Below, one piece after another: positions 24,812 to 36,700 of a stretch of DNA of 64,000 bases (position 1 is the stretch's first letter; the number at the start of each line of letters is the position of its first letter). Where the stretch lies: contig VTPC01000478.1 of the NCBI GenBank assembly GCA_011009095.1, positions 1 to 64,000 on the forward strand, read 5' to 3'. This DNA is from Ignelater luminosus. Its lineage: Eukaryota; Arthropoda; Insecta; Coleoptera; Elateridae. Both the position numbers and the translations under genes were made by a program. The notes beneath the pieces were generated by a model. The model was not told where the DNA came from. It was given only the letters and a program-made list of their open reading frames with translations, and searched no databases.

Positions 24812-25830
24812 CAGGGACGTACCCAAGGAATCTTTTTTTTTGGAGGGGGGGGGGAACTGTGACAATTTTGCCAACTTTTGTAACATCAAATTACCAACAA
24901 CAAAATTAGGCGGGACATTTGGGTATTCCAGTTGATGCTTTCATTTTAATAAAAAAAAAGCCATCGAAATTATTAAGTAAATCACCCCAAATCAGTAAAT
25001 AGAGGGAAACCTGATTATAATATACTGGGTGTCCCAGACCATATGTCCACCCCTATTAAAATTAAGGGGTTTGAGATTTTTTGTTGAAACGAATGGTTCC
25101 CTTACTAATTTTGACGTCCTCTATTTCCGATGGGGTAAAAATTGAAAACTTTCAAGTTACAAAAATCCTTTTTTGTTACTTCCAAGCTAATACTATAATA
25201 ATGGCATAAACATAACTGAAGAGTTATTGCCCCTTCTCTCTCATTTAAAAGTGTTTCCGGATTGTTTGACTACCCTAACTATGAACCAGGAGAAAAATAT
25301 TTATACTTGCATATCTTTGCAAATTCAAGCTACTGTACAAAAGCTATTTGAAAAAATATGTACTTCTTTGAAAAACTAAAATCTCAGTTTCCCAAGGTTT
25401 TAAAACTAAACTTTGAAAGAAACATCTGTATTTGGTTAAATTGTTTCTTGTGGTTTTCTTTTGTCATCTTATTTCTGACATCCTTCTTAAAGCCCTAATA
25501 GCGTAATAATCACTGGGTAGGTTTTGTTGTATTGAGTGGTGAAGTATGGTTACAATCGCCTTACCTCCACGACTTTCCTATTATTTTATTACTAAGGTAA
25601 AAGGATAAAACTGCATTTTAGTTTTTTAAAGTACAGTTTACATTTATTGTAAAAGTGCTTTTTAAGTAGTCTAACCAATAAAAATATTATATTTTTTAGT
25701 CATGTGTGTACATATTTTTCGCTACAGAATTTTTTTCTGAATTGTAAATTTCCAACTGGCCAAAGAAATACCAACTGACCACAAGACTGGAGGGAGGCTT
25801 CCCACCCTTCCCTCTGGTGGGAGTTATGAT
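24812..25830. repeat. Possible hAT-like non-autonomous element
   Basis: The left side begins CAGGGACGTACCC followed by T and G runs (poly-G at about 24842-24853). The right side, read inverted, begins CATAACTCCCACCAGAGGG and is rich in GGGAGG. Many insect hAT-type elements begin CAGnGGCGTA and have G/C runs just inside both ends, so the pair is suggestive, but the two ends match poorly and I see no clean 8-base duplication. A separate CTGGGTGTCCCAG end-like motif lies at about 25025. No coding capacity. Confidence 0.3.
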
Positions 25831-26034
25831 ATGTGCGGTTGAGTTAACCAGAGGAGGGCAATTGAATGGTGCGATGGTCCGGCAGATATATAATTTGACT
25901 GACTAAGACAGCTGCGCCGATTCATAGCAGAGTAGAGCGCTGAGCGCCAACTGTTGAGTAGTCAACATGATGAATAGCATGGTGAGCTGTACGTTTGACA
26001 CATACATATGTCATTATGTAGAAAAATAATTCAA

Positions 26035-27375
26035 ATTCTTTCTGGATTGGCTTGGAGTCACCAGGTGGAATACCATTTATGAAGCCATTCGTACGTTGCA
26101 GGGGTAGTAAATGAGAGTAGGGCCATTATCTGTGCTTAGGAGTGGGCGAAAATTGAATAGAAGGTTGGAGAAAGTAAAGGCCCTTGTGAAATTGCTGCAA
26201 TAATAGGTTGCACAACAAAACTGATTCTATACGAAAATTCTGACGGGAAAAGTAGGAAGAGATTAATTTCGTCAAGCTTGTGTAGATACTGACGTAGGAG
26301 AGAATTATGTTTGCCAGACTTTGTCTAAAACTAGAGGAATTTTCAAGAAAATATCACCAGTGTGAAAGGAATTATTGAGTCTGTCGGTATTTTGCAACTC
26401 GAAGTAGTTGGCGTGTGTAACCAAACTGTTTGTCTTGTAGCACTTGACAATTTTTTATTTTGTATTGAAGACGACGCAGGATAACTCTTTTAGTAGCTTT
26501 TCCCAAAGTGAAGAGGCGATTGATTGAGCAGCAAGTGTGTGGTAATGAGACGTTTTGGACGGGTTGAGGAAGGGTAATTACATCAGCTTCTTTCTATTGA
26601 GAGGGAAGGCGGCGAAGTCTGTGGACGAAATTATTAATTTTTATTTCAGTCGTTTTAGACCGGCATGAGTTACATTGTCTTGGCGCTTAGCGGAGTTCAC
26701 TTAATTAAATGAACCTTTATACTTCTTCCGGCGTGGTGGAATCAACAGCAGGTGCTTCACGTACATGTCGGTGAACATACTGTATGTGATCTGAGTCGGC
26801 GTTATCAAAGTTGGAACTGCATTGACCTTCTAGATTATTATTAAAAGCTGCGTTTGCCGTGCATAGAGCTAAAGGATAGAGTCCTTGACGCAGAAGAATA
26901 CGGAACCTTTTTTAGGGTACGTTTTCTTCTGTTGAGAGAGTATTAAGTGTGGTTAATAATAGCTCTGGGCACTCCGGTATTAAATTGGTTGAGCAGATGT
27001 AGCTCAACAAGGTTAAAGGTTTGCTGCCAATGTCAACAAGCTCGATTTCAAGTACGGATGAGATCTTAAATAGGTAGTGGAAGAAGGTAGAGTCAGGAGG
27101 AAAGTTTTGCGAAACTAATAGTAGAAACTCTTCAAAGCTCTATTATTCAAAACCTTGCAACATTTAGTATCAAGTTACTTGCATGTGGCAATCATCTCGT
27201 TGCTCAATCTCAAACCTTTCGTATCATGATAGAGAAGAATATGATTCATGAACTGATCCACTAACGATGCGAGTGCGGTACAAGATGGCGACTTGGAACA
27301 AACCTCGTACGATTTCAAGAATCTTTCACATAGATGAGTAGACTTTTGCGCTGAAGAGTCACTATGGAGTTATAC
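26035..27375 (-). mobile_element. Jockey-clade LINE remnant
   Basis: No long uninterrupted frame exists, but reading the minus strand through stops gives a Jockey-type order. Endonuclease end: FPPDSTFFHYLFKISSVLEI and ICSTNLIPECPELLLTTLNT, with DLSSDHLPVL-type sequence expected here. Linker: FNNNLEGQCSSNF and VDSTTPEEV. RT: NVTHAGLKRLK, EADVITLP, KATKRVILRRLQYKI, QFGY..QLLRV, LDKVWQ, SYFSRQNFRIES, ISQGPLLSPTFYSIF and WLHKWYSTW. The FADD block appears lost. The first part (27139-26717) is open for about 140 codons with one stop. Several frameshifts and stops elsewhere; no 5' leader or 3' tail identified. An old, truncated copy. Confidence 0.72.
27178..27369 (-). pseudogene. 64-codon open frame upstream of the Jockey remnant, unassigned
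   Basis: An open frame includes FLKSYEVCSKSPSCTALASL and HDTKGLRLSNEMIATCK. Its composition (Cys, Lys, Ser, balanced acidic and basic residues) is more protein-like than its surroundings. It lies immediately 5' of the Jockey endonuclease end, where the N-terminal endonuclease or an ORF1 would be expected, but I do not recognise it as either. It may be part of the same LINE or of something the LINE landed in. Confidence 0.35.
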
Positions 27376-27609
27376 ATCCTGACTTAGTGTTTGGTAGCGT
27401 TGCGAGTTCTTGTGATATTTTACCTTTTCAGTAACTCTATTATGATTACTTTAGGTTCTTCCTGTGTCAACACACCGGCTTTGTTGTGCATTCGCTTACA
27501 AAGCGTCCTTCATCGCGTTAGAGCGCTTGGTTTGTTTTTAATAAATCAACTATCGGCTTGGTTTTCTGGAGATGTAACCAGATTCTTCTTAATTATAGTA
27601 TAAAAAGCA

Positions 27610-30600
27610 CACGTTTGGGATATTCATTAAGTCCGTTGAAGGATGGATAACTTATATATTTTATGTATTGTTTAAATTGTAGATACTTTTTTAAATAAAT
27701 GGTAGGTATATTCTGTAATATCAAAAAATTATTCGTATTGCGAGATTATCATGTACTTATTCTTAGTACTTGATTTAAAGGAAGCATTTTGGTATTTATT
27801 CTTATGTTTTATATCAAATAGAAATATTTATATAATAATAAAAAAGTATTATTACGTACTGTATTGAAAATCTGTGTACGAACATCAAACAGAAAACGTT
27901 TTTAACAATTTGTGTTAATATTTCTAACTAATTTAATATATTAATCACTAATTTTGCTGAATGATTAACTATTTGGCACTTGTTTGATTTAAATTAAAAA
28001 TGATATAAAATATCGCTTCAAATCAATTAACAGCAAAGGTCTTTCAATTTTACATATTACCATTAGTCCTACCTTTTCTCTATGTATTACAGTGCAGCGA
28101 ACATCTAAGAAACGTCATTTTTCAAGTTCTTCGATGCAGCACCAAAGCCATGCATAGTAGATTGCAGTACTGCATAAATTTAAGCATGAACACTGCTTCT
28201 TTATATAACATTCTGGGTTGTCTGCTACGAAATGCCTTGAACGTAAGCGGTTTTGCATGTTAGAGAATAACTGCGAGGGTTTCGTTCGGGGAAGCACAAA
28301 AACAGACTTCGAAGAAATCCTAGCAAATTAACAAGACCGGCTGCTGTGGTGGTCTCGGAAGGATCCGTTAGTGTAATTTGCTCATTTTATAGGGTGTGTC
28401 ACATTGTTCCGAAAAAACTACGTTGACAAAACCTTTCTATGTAGCAGTTCAGTGTTGAAGAATGTGGGGGCGGATATGATATAATAAAGGTTTTTTTAAG
28501 GAAAATAAATACAAAGTAGAATGTAATTCTTTTTTATCGTACAAAATAGGTCACATCTGATGCTCATTGTTATTTATAATTAGCAATTAGTATTAAGATG
28601 TTTTATACTAAACACAGAAAGTTGTTTTAAAGAACATCATAGTAACCGCTAGTTTTACTTTTAGCAATAATTTAACTGATCTTTTGATATATGAATAGTA
28701 AGCTAGTGCGAGTTGTTACTAATTACTTTTGCCATATTTTACAAATAACTGTTGTTTGGAAAACACGGAAGTGTGAATCTTGTACTAATACTTTTAAATT
28801 TTGCTTCCGTCAGTGATAGAATATTACAAGTACACAATTCATTCAAAATTGATGTTACATAATACAATATATTATACTGTATTAATTTAATATAAATTTG
28901 ATTAATTATTTGTTGGGAAGTATTTAAATTAGTCGATGTCAGTCGGGAGAAGTCCCGTGAGGTTTAGTTTGATATAGCTTTGAAATCAGCTGGCTGCTGT
29001 AACTTCTGGCTTTTCTAATTGATGAATGGTAGATATGCATGCATTAAATTAAAAACTGTGTATTGGAAAGTTATCATTTATACAATTATTATTCAGATTT
29101 GTGTTCGAACACTAAATTTAATATTATAACATTTATGTTGGCAGGTTTTATCAAAATTAATTAATACTGACGTTTTCATTTTCAGTAATCTGGTTTTCAA
29201 CAACAATTTCCACTAATTCTCTCTAAATACAAATGGCTAGCATTTTGTTGTATCCAATTATAAGTATTTTGCGTGTAACAAACTAATTTAGAGAGTAGCT
29301 AAATGATTTTAATGTTTAGCAAATGTGCAAAAGCTTAAACAAGAGTGGATTCATTCTCTATAACTTCTTTAATTATGCTGTAAAACTCGTTTCACTATTA
29401 ATAAGAGGCATATTTTTTTAGAAAAATCATAACGAAAATGTTTTGATTTTTTTTATCATTTGAAGTAGCATTTACCCAACAATGTTTACATTTAGTTTTT
29501 CTGGATGCTCTCGTTATGGTTTCAGATTTGGCGAATCGGACTCACAATAATCATATGCAACTCTATGCCACTTAAAGATTGATCGTTCTGCGATTTTTGA
29601 AATCTACACCCTACTTGCATAAGATGGGACATTTTTTCTATCCCACAAAATCTAGAAGATAAGTCACTGCTTTTGGATCCACCCTAAAGATCTTTTTTCT
29701 GTTCCAATGATCAATACATAACTTTGTTATACTTGTAGTTTGAATTTTTTTCTTATTGAAATTGGGAATTTGTTCTGTTACTTACCAAGACAGTTCTCTA
29801 ATGAAAAGATAAGACTATAACTTAAATTGCGAAATATCGTTGTGGTGCTTCCAAGGAAGTTGCATCTAATGCCTGTGAGGTAAACACAAGCAGTAGAATT
29901 ATCATAAACTTAGACAGCTATGTTGTTGTGTTCCAGGTAGTGTTTATACTGATTGCTAAATGTGATGGGGTATAGTTGTATAATGTCAACTTGAAATTAA
30001 TGCGGAATCATGCTTGCTCCTTTGAAGCGGTGTGACCATTCAAGTACCGTTTACACCGCCGAGTCGGCTTGTAAAATTTTTAATTTCTAATGGCAGGTCC
30101 CATGTATATTACCCTCCGTTAGTGTGAAAGGGGTGTGTTAATTCGAGTGGTCAGCTTCTAGCGCCCTTAGGTTTTACTATCTTTGAGTTATCTTAAGAGT
30201 TTTAGTGAGTTTGAAAGCTTTTCTTTTTGTAAGTTTAGGTTGAAACCCCTCCCCCCGTCTTCGACTTCGAGCTACGGAATTGAACATCTTCCGAATTAGG
30301 TCTCTTTTTCGGCTTTTTCCCGTTACAGTTGTTTGTTTTGTTTACTAGAAATCATTTTAGCCATCTTCTAGGTTATGTAGAAGCCGAAGTGTTACATTAG
30401 ACGTTTCTTAGTTTTACCGTGAGTATCATCACAATTCACATACATGCTGCTTTGCAGTTATCACGATTTGTGTGCTCTCTTTTTTAATGTGCAGATAAGA
30501 AGTATTTTATTTATCTCTCAGTCGTTTCGCCGCATTGCATACTGATTTTATAAATCCATGTTTTTACACTTTTTTTATTATTTTCAAGCGTGTCCTATCT

Positions 30601-31959
30601 GAGTGTCTATTCTTCTAAATCTTTATTTTCTTCTTTATCTTCGTTTACTCGCGTTGGTTGAATTCTTCTTTGACCAACCTTACTGGTAGTTGGGCTGATA
30701 ATAGCAATTTTAGCACTTGACTCTTTTTGGTGTGAGGAGGGAAAAGGCAAAAGGGCATAACCAACATAAATGATTACCATAATACTTACTTGGACCTGTT
30801 GGTTTAGATTGCAACATGGCGGAAAAAGGGAAAAACTTGTTTACATGATGTCAGTAAAAAAATTTTAAAAGTATAACATGAAGTACATAAATTGTGTTAA
30901 ATGTCTGGGGAGTATATATTGAGAAAATATCTTGACTGTAGAAGGTAGTGAACTAAACTAACTTTAGAGAAAAAATCCTAGGCAATTTCACTTCAACATT
31001 CGAATTATTGGGAAATATGAGAATGTGTTTTTTGGCATTATACGAGCCATTTTGACCATTTCGGCCCTGGGTGCCTACATCTGCAGTAGACCCTATGAGG
31101 GGTGGCAGTAGGATGCGCTAGTGTCCTCGAAGAGAGCTGCCTCAGTTTTACTTGGATATTTGTACCAGAGGAGTGGGTCTGATAGCATCTTTGGATAATG
31201 AAAAGTACTTCATAGTAGTTACACTGTTAATTCTCAATCTAAAAAATTCAAGGCCTGCGTTTATAGAAGTGTCAGTGTTTCACAAATCTTACGCAAAGGA
31301 AAAACACTTTATATAAATTTTAAGGAAGATATACAGATAAGTGAAGCTTTACAATTATACGATATTTGCTACAGAAAGGTATCTAAAACCGGTTTTGCTA
31401 AAACTGGAAATGTTTTTATATTAACTTACGCGTTAGACTGTGAATTCCGGAAAGCAGCGATGTCCAAAGCGCAGATGACCAATCAGGAAATATCATAGCA
31501 ACAAAACGTGGAGTTTACTGAGAGGAAATCAGAAGTAGGCTAGTCGACCAGCTAAGTGTAAGTGAAAAGCTCCATAATGCAGCAGTATAATTAGATGTTA
31601 ATGAGAAGTTGCTATAGCTCAAACTTGAACTCTACTCAAGCATGCTCTAATGTGTTATAGTTGAGACTTAACTCGAAAATACGGCCTTGTACTTACTTGA
31701 TGCATGTTCAGGCTCAAGATAAAGAAGTAGGTGAACACAGATTTATTCAAGTATCGACTATAAATATGGACAATGGGCTTAAGACACCATCTTATTATTT
31801 TTGGACAAAATGCTTCTTCCAAATCATCTGTGTAGAATTAAGCAATGAAACTGTAACTGACTAGGGCTGTCTCAGGATGCACAGATATGCCGGCCAGTAA
31901 AAATATTGCATATTTAAAAGACAAATGCCATTAAGAGTTTATATACTGCGGTCTGGCTA
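27610..31959. other. AT-rich stretch, nothing recognised
   Basis: No domain, RNA gene or structured repeat seen. Slightly GC-richer patches near 30000-30500 and 31050-31150 gave no coding signal in any frame I checked. Confidence 0.5.
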
Positions 31960-32156
31960 CGTCGCATACTGGTCGAAAATGACAAAAAACCGGTCAAAAC
32001 TAAATAACTCTTAGAATTGCTTAAATATTTTGTAGATAATGTGTTATTGGCGTCTTTGCTATCCAAAGTGATGTAGAAAATGGAAATTATTTTATTTATT
32101 TATTTGTTTTATCGACGAAATTAAAAAAATTCGTATCTGAATTCGTACATTCCGTC

Positions 32157-32639
32157 TGTCTGTTGGTCTGTTGCCATGTTACCGTAACTTTACAGCACAT
32201 GTTGTATATGAAATCAATTGAGAATTTTCTCCTGATTACAGATACATAATCGGTATTTCAATATCTCGGAATAGTTTTCGAAATAATCGAGATCGAAGAT
32301 GGCGATTCTTCGGCAAAGTCTGTCTGTTGGTCTGTTGCCATGTTGCCGTACCTTTACAGGACATGTTATATATGAAATCAACTTTTCTTCTAATTACAGA
32401 TACATAATCGGTATTTCGATATCTCGAATAGTTTTCGAGATAATCAAGATCGAAAATGGCGATTTTTCGGCATAGTTTGTCTGTTGGTCTGTTGTCATGT
32501 TGCCGTAACTTTACAGGACATGTTATATATGAAATCAACTTAGAATCTTTTCCTGATTACAGATATATAATCGGTATTTCGATATCTCGAATACTTTTTG
32601 AGATAATCGAGATTGAAAATAGCGATTTGTCGACATAGT
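32157..32639. repeat. Three tandem copies of a ~160-base monomer
   Basis: The copies start at 32157, 32321 and 32478, each with TGTCTGTTGGTCTGTTG, so the periods are 164 and 157 bases and the third copy ends near 32639. Each has CTTTACAGSACATGTTRTATATG-like and ATAATCGGTATTTC blocks, and a short inverted pair around ATCTCGAATAGTTTTCGAGAT. Copies differ by scattered substitutions and a few small indels, so the array is not recent. The in-frame reading across it on the minus strand is a repeat artefact, not a gene. Confidence 0.9.
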
Positions 32640-32713
32640 GATATTATATAACATATGATAGCGATTTAGTTCTTAACAAGGGGCATTCACAAGGTGTACC
32701 TCACCGATTTTTT

Positions 32714-32742
32714 TGAAACTTGGTCTGTCTGTCTGTCTGTCC
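32714..32742. repeat. CTGT microsatellite next to a conserved-looking leader
   Basis: (CTGT) units repeat four times after the text CCGATTTTTTTGAAACTTG. A leader of this type before a CTGT run looks familiar from dispersed insect repeats, but I cannot name the family. Confidence 0.5.
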
Positions 32743-33037
32743 GCATTTTGTCAAATTTTGCAATTTTGACTTTACATTTGGATTCTACATCAAAAACTAA
32801 AAACAATGTGGTGTCTTCGTTTTTTTGGCCGCCAAAATTTAAAAAGTTTAGAAAATTTTTTTTTTACTTTAGAATCGTATCGTCAAAATAGCCGCCAAAA
32901 TTTGAAAAAAAAAACAAAACGAAATTCGTTGTGGTTATGCTTTGCATTCCCAGATTCTTTATTCTAAAATTAGCTCACCGATACCAAAGTATCGGGCTTC
33001 AATTTTGACTAATAAAGTTTATTTTTGAACAATTGGT

Positions 33038-33100
33038 CAGTAGCGTACCTATGGGGAGGCAGGGGCGGGGCGGGGGCAGTCCGCCCCGGGCGTCATCTAG
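33038..33100. repeat. GC-rich one-sided transposon end
   Basis: CAGTAGCGTACCTATGGGG is followed by GGCGGGGCGGGGGC and CCGCCCCGGGCG. The patch is very GC-rich in AT-rich surroundings, and the CAGnGGCGTA-type start suggests a hAT-like or similar terminus. No inverted partner was found within the enclosing element, so this is probably a truncated insertion. Confidence 0.35.
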
Positions 33101-33784
33101 CACTTCAAAATAACTATTGTTGTTTATACTTTTGCTATTTTTTCGAAAAAAAACATATACGCTCTACATTAACTAGAAGTTTAAGACTCGAAAAGCATAA
33201 TAAATTGAATATATACAGAATATTTGAACAATAGATAAATTTAAATGTATTTCTGCTTGTTCTTTTTATCGATTACTAAAAGAGCCGCAAATTTCCGCAG
33301 CTGATTTTTACTTCCTTAAAAAATATAAACTTTTTCTCATATTACAACATAAATTCACATGGGACCACAGGGGATAACAGTTTCAAATTTCAAGATGAAT
33401 AAAGAAAACTCGAACATTGTTCAGCTAACTATGAACATTGAATTTTTCACTGAAATCATACTAAAAAACTGCAGTAACTATGATATTGCATCGTGCTTGA
33501 AAGACTATTTCGTGAGTACAGTAGACAATTTTGACGCTTTTTTAATTTAGCGAGATACACACCTTTAAAGCAATGGTTAAAATTTGGCTTAGTATGTATG
33601 CTGTAAAAGCGCTATCTTTCAAGTATTATTTATAACACAATGTATTGTAATACGCATAAATTAATTACGAATACTAATTTTTGAATGTTTAGTTGCAAAT
33701 ATAAATATATTTAAATTTCATTCTGCGTAGATTATTTTTTAGAGTTTTGGCCGCTTTTTGCTGGTTTCCGACCACAGTGCGTCG

Positions 33785-36700
33785 GTTGTCGTGCTAAATC
33801 AGTTTTGTTTCAAAATGGTCTAAGCTCCTTAGTAACAATTTAAAAAGAGCTGCACCACTCAGCGAGCCATCTTTGTCTTTCATTATCCTTCTACGGAAAG
33901 CTAAAAACGAAAACTGGTTAGGCTATCTCAGGCTTGTCTCATATGGAATGGAAAAGTGCAAAAATCTTATTTTGCCTAAGGGTTTATTTAGTTTTGAAAC
34001 CAACCCTGGCTGTATATAACTGTAGCGTAATTAGGATAATTAGCACATTAAGCATACGTAATTGACATCTAAGGTTTACAATATTTATGAAATAAGCCCT
34101 GGTGGTATTCGGTATGCAGTACAGTTTACGAATCTTGCAATGAAGTATTGCGATTTACTAGACAATTCGAATTCGAGCACATTTTCTAAATCTTTGTACG
34201 AAAATGCTAAAAATAACATTCGTAGATCAACATGAAAAGGTAGAGATTACATGAATTAGTTATTATAGAACATTCTAAAATTTTTTAAATATTTTAGTAG
34301 TGAGAAACTGAAGGAAAAACATTAATTTTGGGCATATTAAAACAAGTGTTCTAACCATTCTTTGGCCTAGTAGCTAATTAGCTTCCGTTTGATAATTCTC
34401 ACGATTTATTTTCAACTAAGATATGTAGAACATCAAATCAAGATCAATGTACTAATTGTAAGTGGTAAGTTTTTTGATTCTTACTTTTTTAATGTTTATT
34501 TTATAAACTACTAGAAGAATGGTTTCCGTTGCCTTCTATTCGTTCTTTGTTAATATCCTACCGTAAATCAATGCAAATGTGTAGTTGCTTATAAATACCT
34601 TGCAATTTGTCAAAAAGCCACGTAATTAATTTACTTTAGACAACAGTTAAATATTTTAGAAACGATTTGTTTGTTTTAATTGCTATCCTGGAAGCTTTAA
34701 AAAACTAGGTAGACTTGAAACAATAAAAGAAGTCAAATGTAAAATATATTTATTAATCTGCATTTTTGCTAATTTAATCTTTTCTCGTGTGATTTTGTAT
34801 ACAAACCGACTTTTGTTTGTGATGAGTAAATATATGGTCATTGTGTAGTGTAATGTGTGAAACGGTTAATCTAATTCTCTATATATACAATTGGACAAGT
34901 GATTCAAATTGTATGCCAGTAATTCGTATGTGCCATAGTCTGGGGAATCCTCTTAATTTAGTCAACATTGTTTCGCTCATACGAGCTTAAATTAGGCATT
35001 GTGTGCACATATTTACAATTTATTCTGTGAAAATAACTCGTTGCACCCATATAATATGCTGCGTATCGTGATAAAGCTTTAATTATACCAAAAGGTTTCC
35101 TGCCTTTTGGGTCACTAACCTTCAGTGCCGTGCTTTATTTTTACCGCGTGAATTACATGAAATTGCATTTATCCCAATTTCTGCAGTAATTGCTGCAGCC
35201 TCCAGCAGACATCCTGTTTTGTTCTTTTTCGTTTTCTTGATGTTCAAAAATTGGTTTTAACGAAGTGTAATTTCCGAAACGTTAACTGTAATTGTAGCAT
35301 CGAATTACCAATATAAAATCAAACGTATCGTTCGTTTTTCGAATATAAAAGAAAACCTCGTTTATGTGAATTTATTAGATTTTTGTTTCTTTTCGATGTA
35401 CTGACTTTTATTTGTGTGTTTACCAAATAAATTATTTTAGTGGAAGTATGTTAGAGAACATTAGTGCACCGTGCATACAAATCATTTTAATTGCACCTGT
35501 AGTGAAGGTTGATGGAATAAGATGTTAGTGCAGGAGAATTTATTATCTAACATTTCTGTAATGATGAAATTCATTGTTGCTGTGTTTTATTTTGTTTCTG
35601 CGTTACATAAACTTTAAACTGACTGATTTAACATGCACTGGATATGCTTCATTTCTCAGTTCTAAGTAATTAAACCACATTTTTTCTTTAAAAGGAACAG
35701 CGTGTTATTATCTATGGTACATATAAGGTTATTTACAAACAGGTTAACTTTTGCTGTTTTAAAATTCTCTTTCAGAAATTAAATACATTTTTAAATGTCT
35801 TGTTTGAGATATGATTTAATTGTTAAATTAATCAAGAGATGAACCTGTAATTATCAGACTAACGTCTGTTATAATTTCCTAAATTCAGCTGTTTCCGATC
35901 CTTTCACCTTTTTCTTGGACGGGCTAGCGGTCTCGTTCCTGACGATGCGGCGTGTAATTCATGTAATTATTTAGCAATTTTCATTCAGACGTTTTTTAGA
36001 AATTCCATTCTGTTTTGTATTCTTTAATTTATCATTTAAGGTAGTTATAAATACTTAATTTAGTTTGGTTTTAGTATTTTGTCTCTTCTTCTATTCACTC
36101 TTACATATCCTGCTTTTTGAAAAGGCTTTTCTGTTTTTTGTTTAAATTTTTTTTAGTCGTACGTATTTCACGGTCCTGTCGATTTCCGAAAATTGAATGC
36201 CATTGGGGTGTCTTTTTATGGCCTTTAAAGATGCTGTTTTTAGGAACATCCTGTATATTCGATAACCTAATAATGAAGAACTTATCCACAGACCTAACTA
36301 TAAAAATAAGTTTTTACTTCAATTATCCATAATATATATACAGGAGGTGCACAATAATTGTTCCGGAAGAAACTATAAAATTGATTCTCGATATCCTTGG
36401 TTAACATTACGAACATATTAGCAATAACTATTAAATAAAAGAAGTTTTTCCGCATGAATTCAACCAAATAGTATTTTCACTCGCATAAAATTAATGGAGT
36501 GTTCCAAGCAATCATTTGTGCATCATTATTTCATATTTTATTGAGTGAATGCATTAATATTTACGGGAAATAAATTAATGGATTCATTTAGTTTTATTTA
36601 GTCCTTTTATTTTTCATAAGTTGTTGAAACAAGTTTCCATGGGATTTAAAAATTTCTCAGAAAATCCTTTTAAAATTGCGATGCTGGCGAAAGATTACGA

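Larger units (their letters stand above)
31965..33779. mobile_element. Transib-like non-autonomous element (1.8 kb)
   Basis: The left end reads CATACTGGTCGAAAATGACA, then AAAAACCGGTCAAAAC. The inverted right end reads CACTGTGGTCGGAAACCAGC, then AAAAAGCGGCCAAAAC. The two match at roughly 70-75% over about 38 bases. CGTCG flanks both sides (31960-31964 and 33780-33784). Transib elements, the DNA transposons related to RAG1, have TIRs starting CAC with an A-rich block inside, and make 5-base GC-rich duplications of CGNCG type; this copy fits on all three counts. It has no transposase, and its interior holds a tandem repeat array, a CTGT microsatellite and a GC-rich end of another element. Boundaries rest on diverged ends, so the call is good but not certain. 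Confidence 0.6.

Noticed and set aside
25020-25060. CTGGGTGTCCCAG as a transposon terminus
   Set aside because: No inverted partner or duplication was found.
27388-27500. Intron GTAAAATATC...TTCAG in the frame upstream of the Jockey remnant
   Set aside because: Joining the two sides runs directly into a stop in the required phase; a decayed continuous frame fits better.
32236-32538. 100-codon minus-strand frame across the tandem repeat
   Set aside because: It simply reads the 160-base repeats; the peptide repeats itself and has no domain.
36230-36360. CCTGTATA and TATACAGGAGG motifs as a MITE pair
   Set aside because: They point away from each other and enclose only about 80 bases; at most two single ends.
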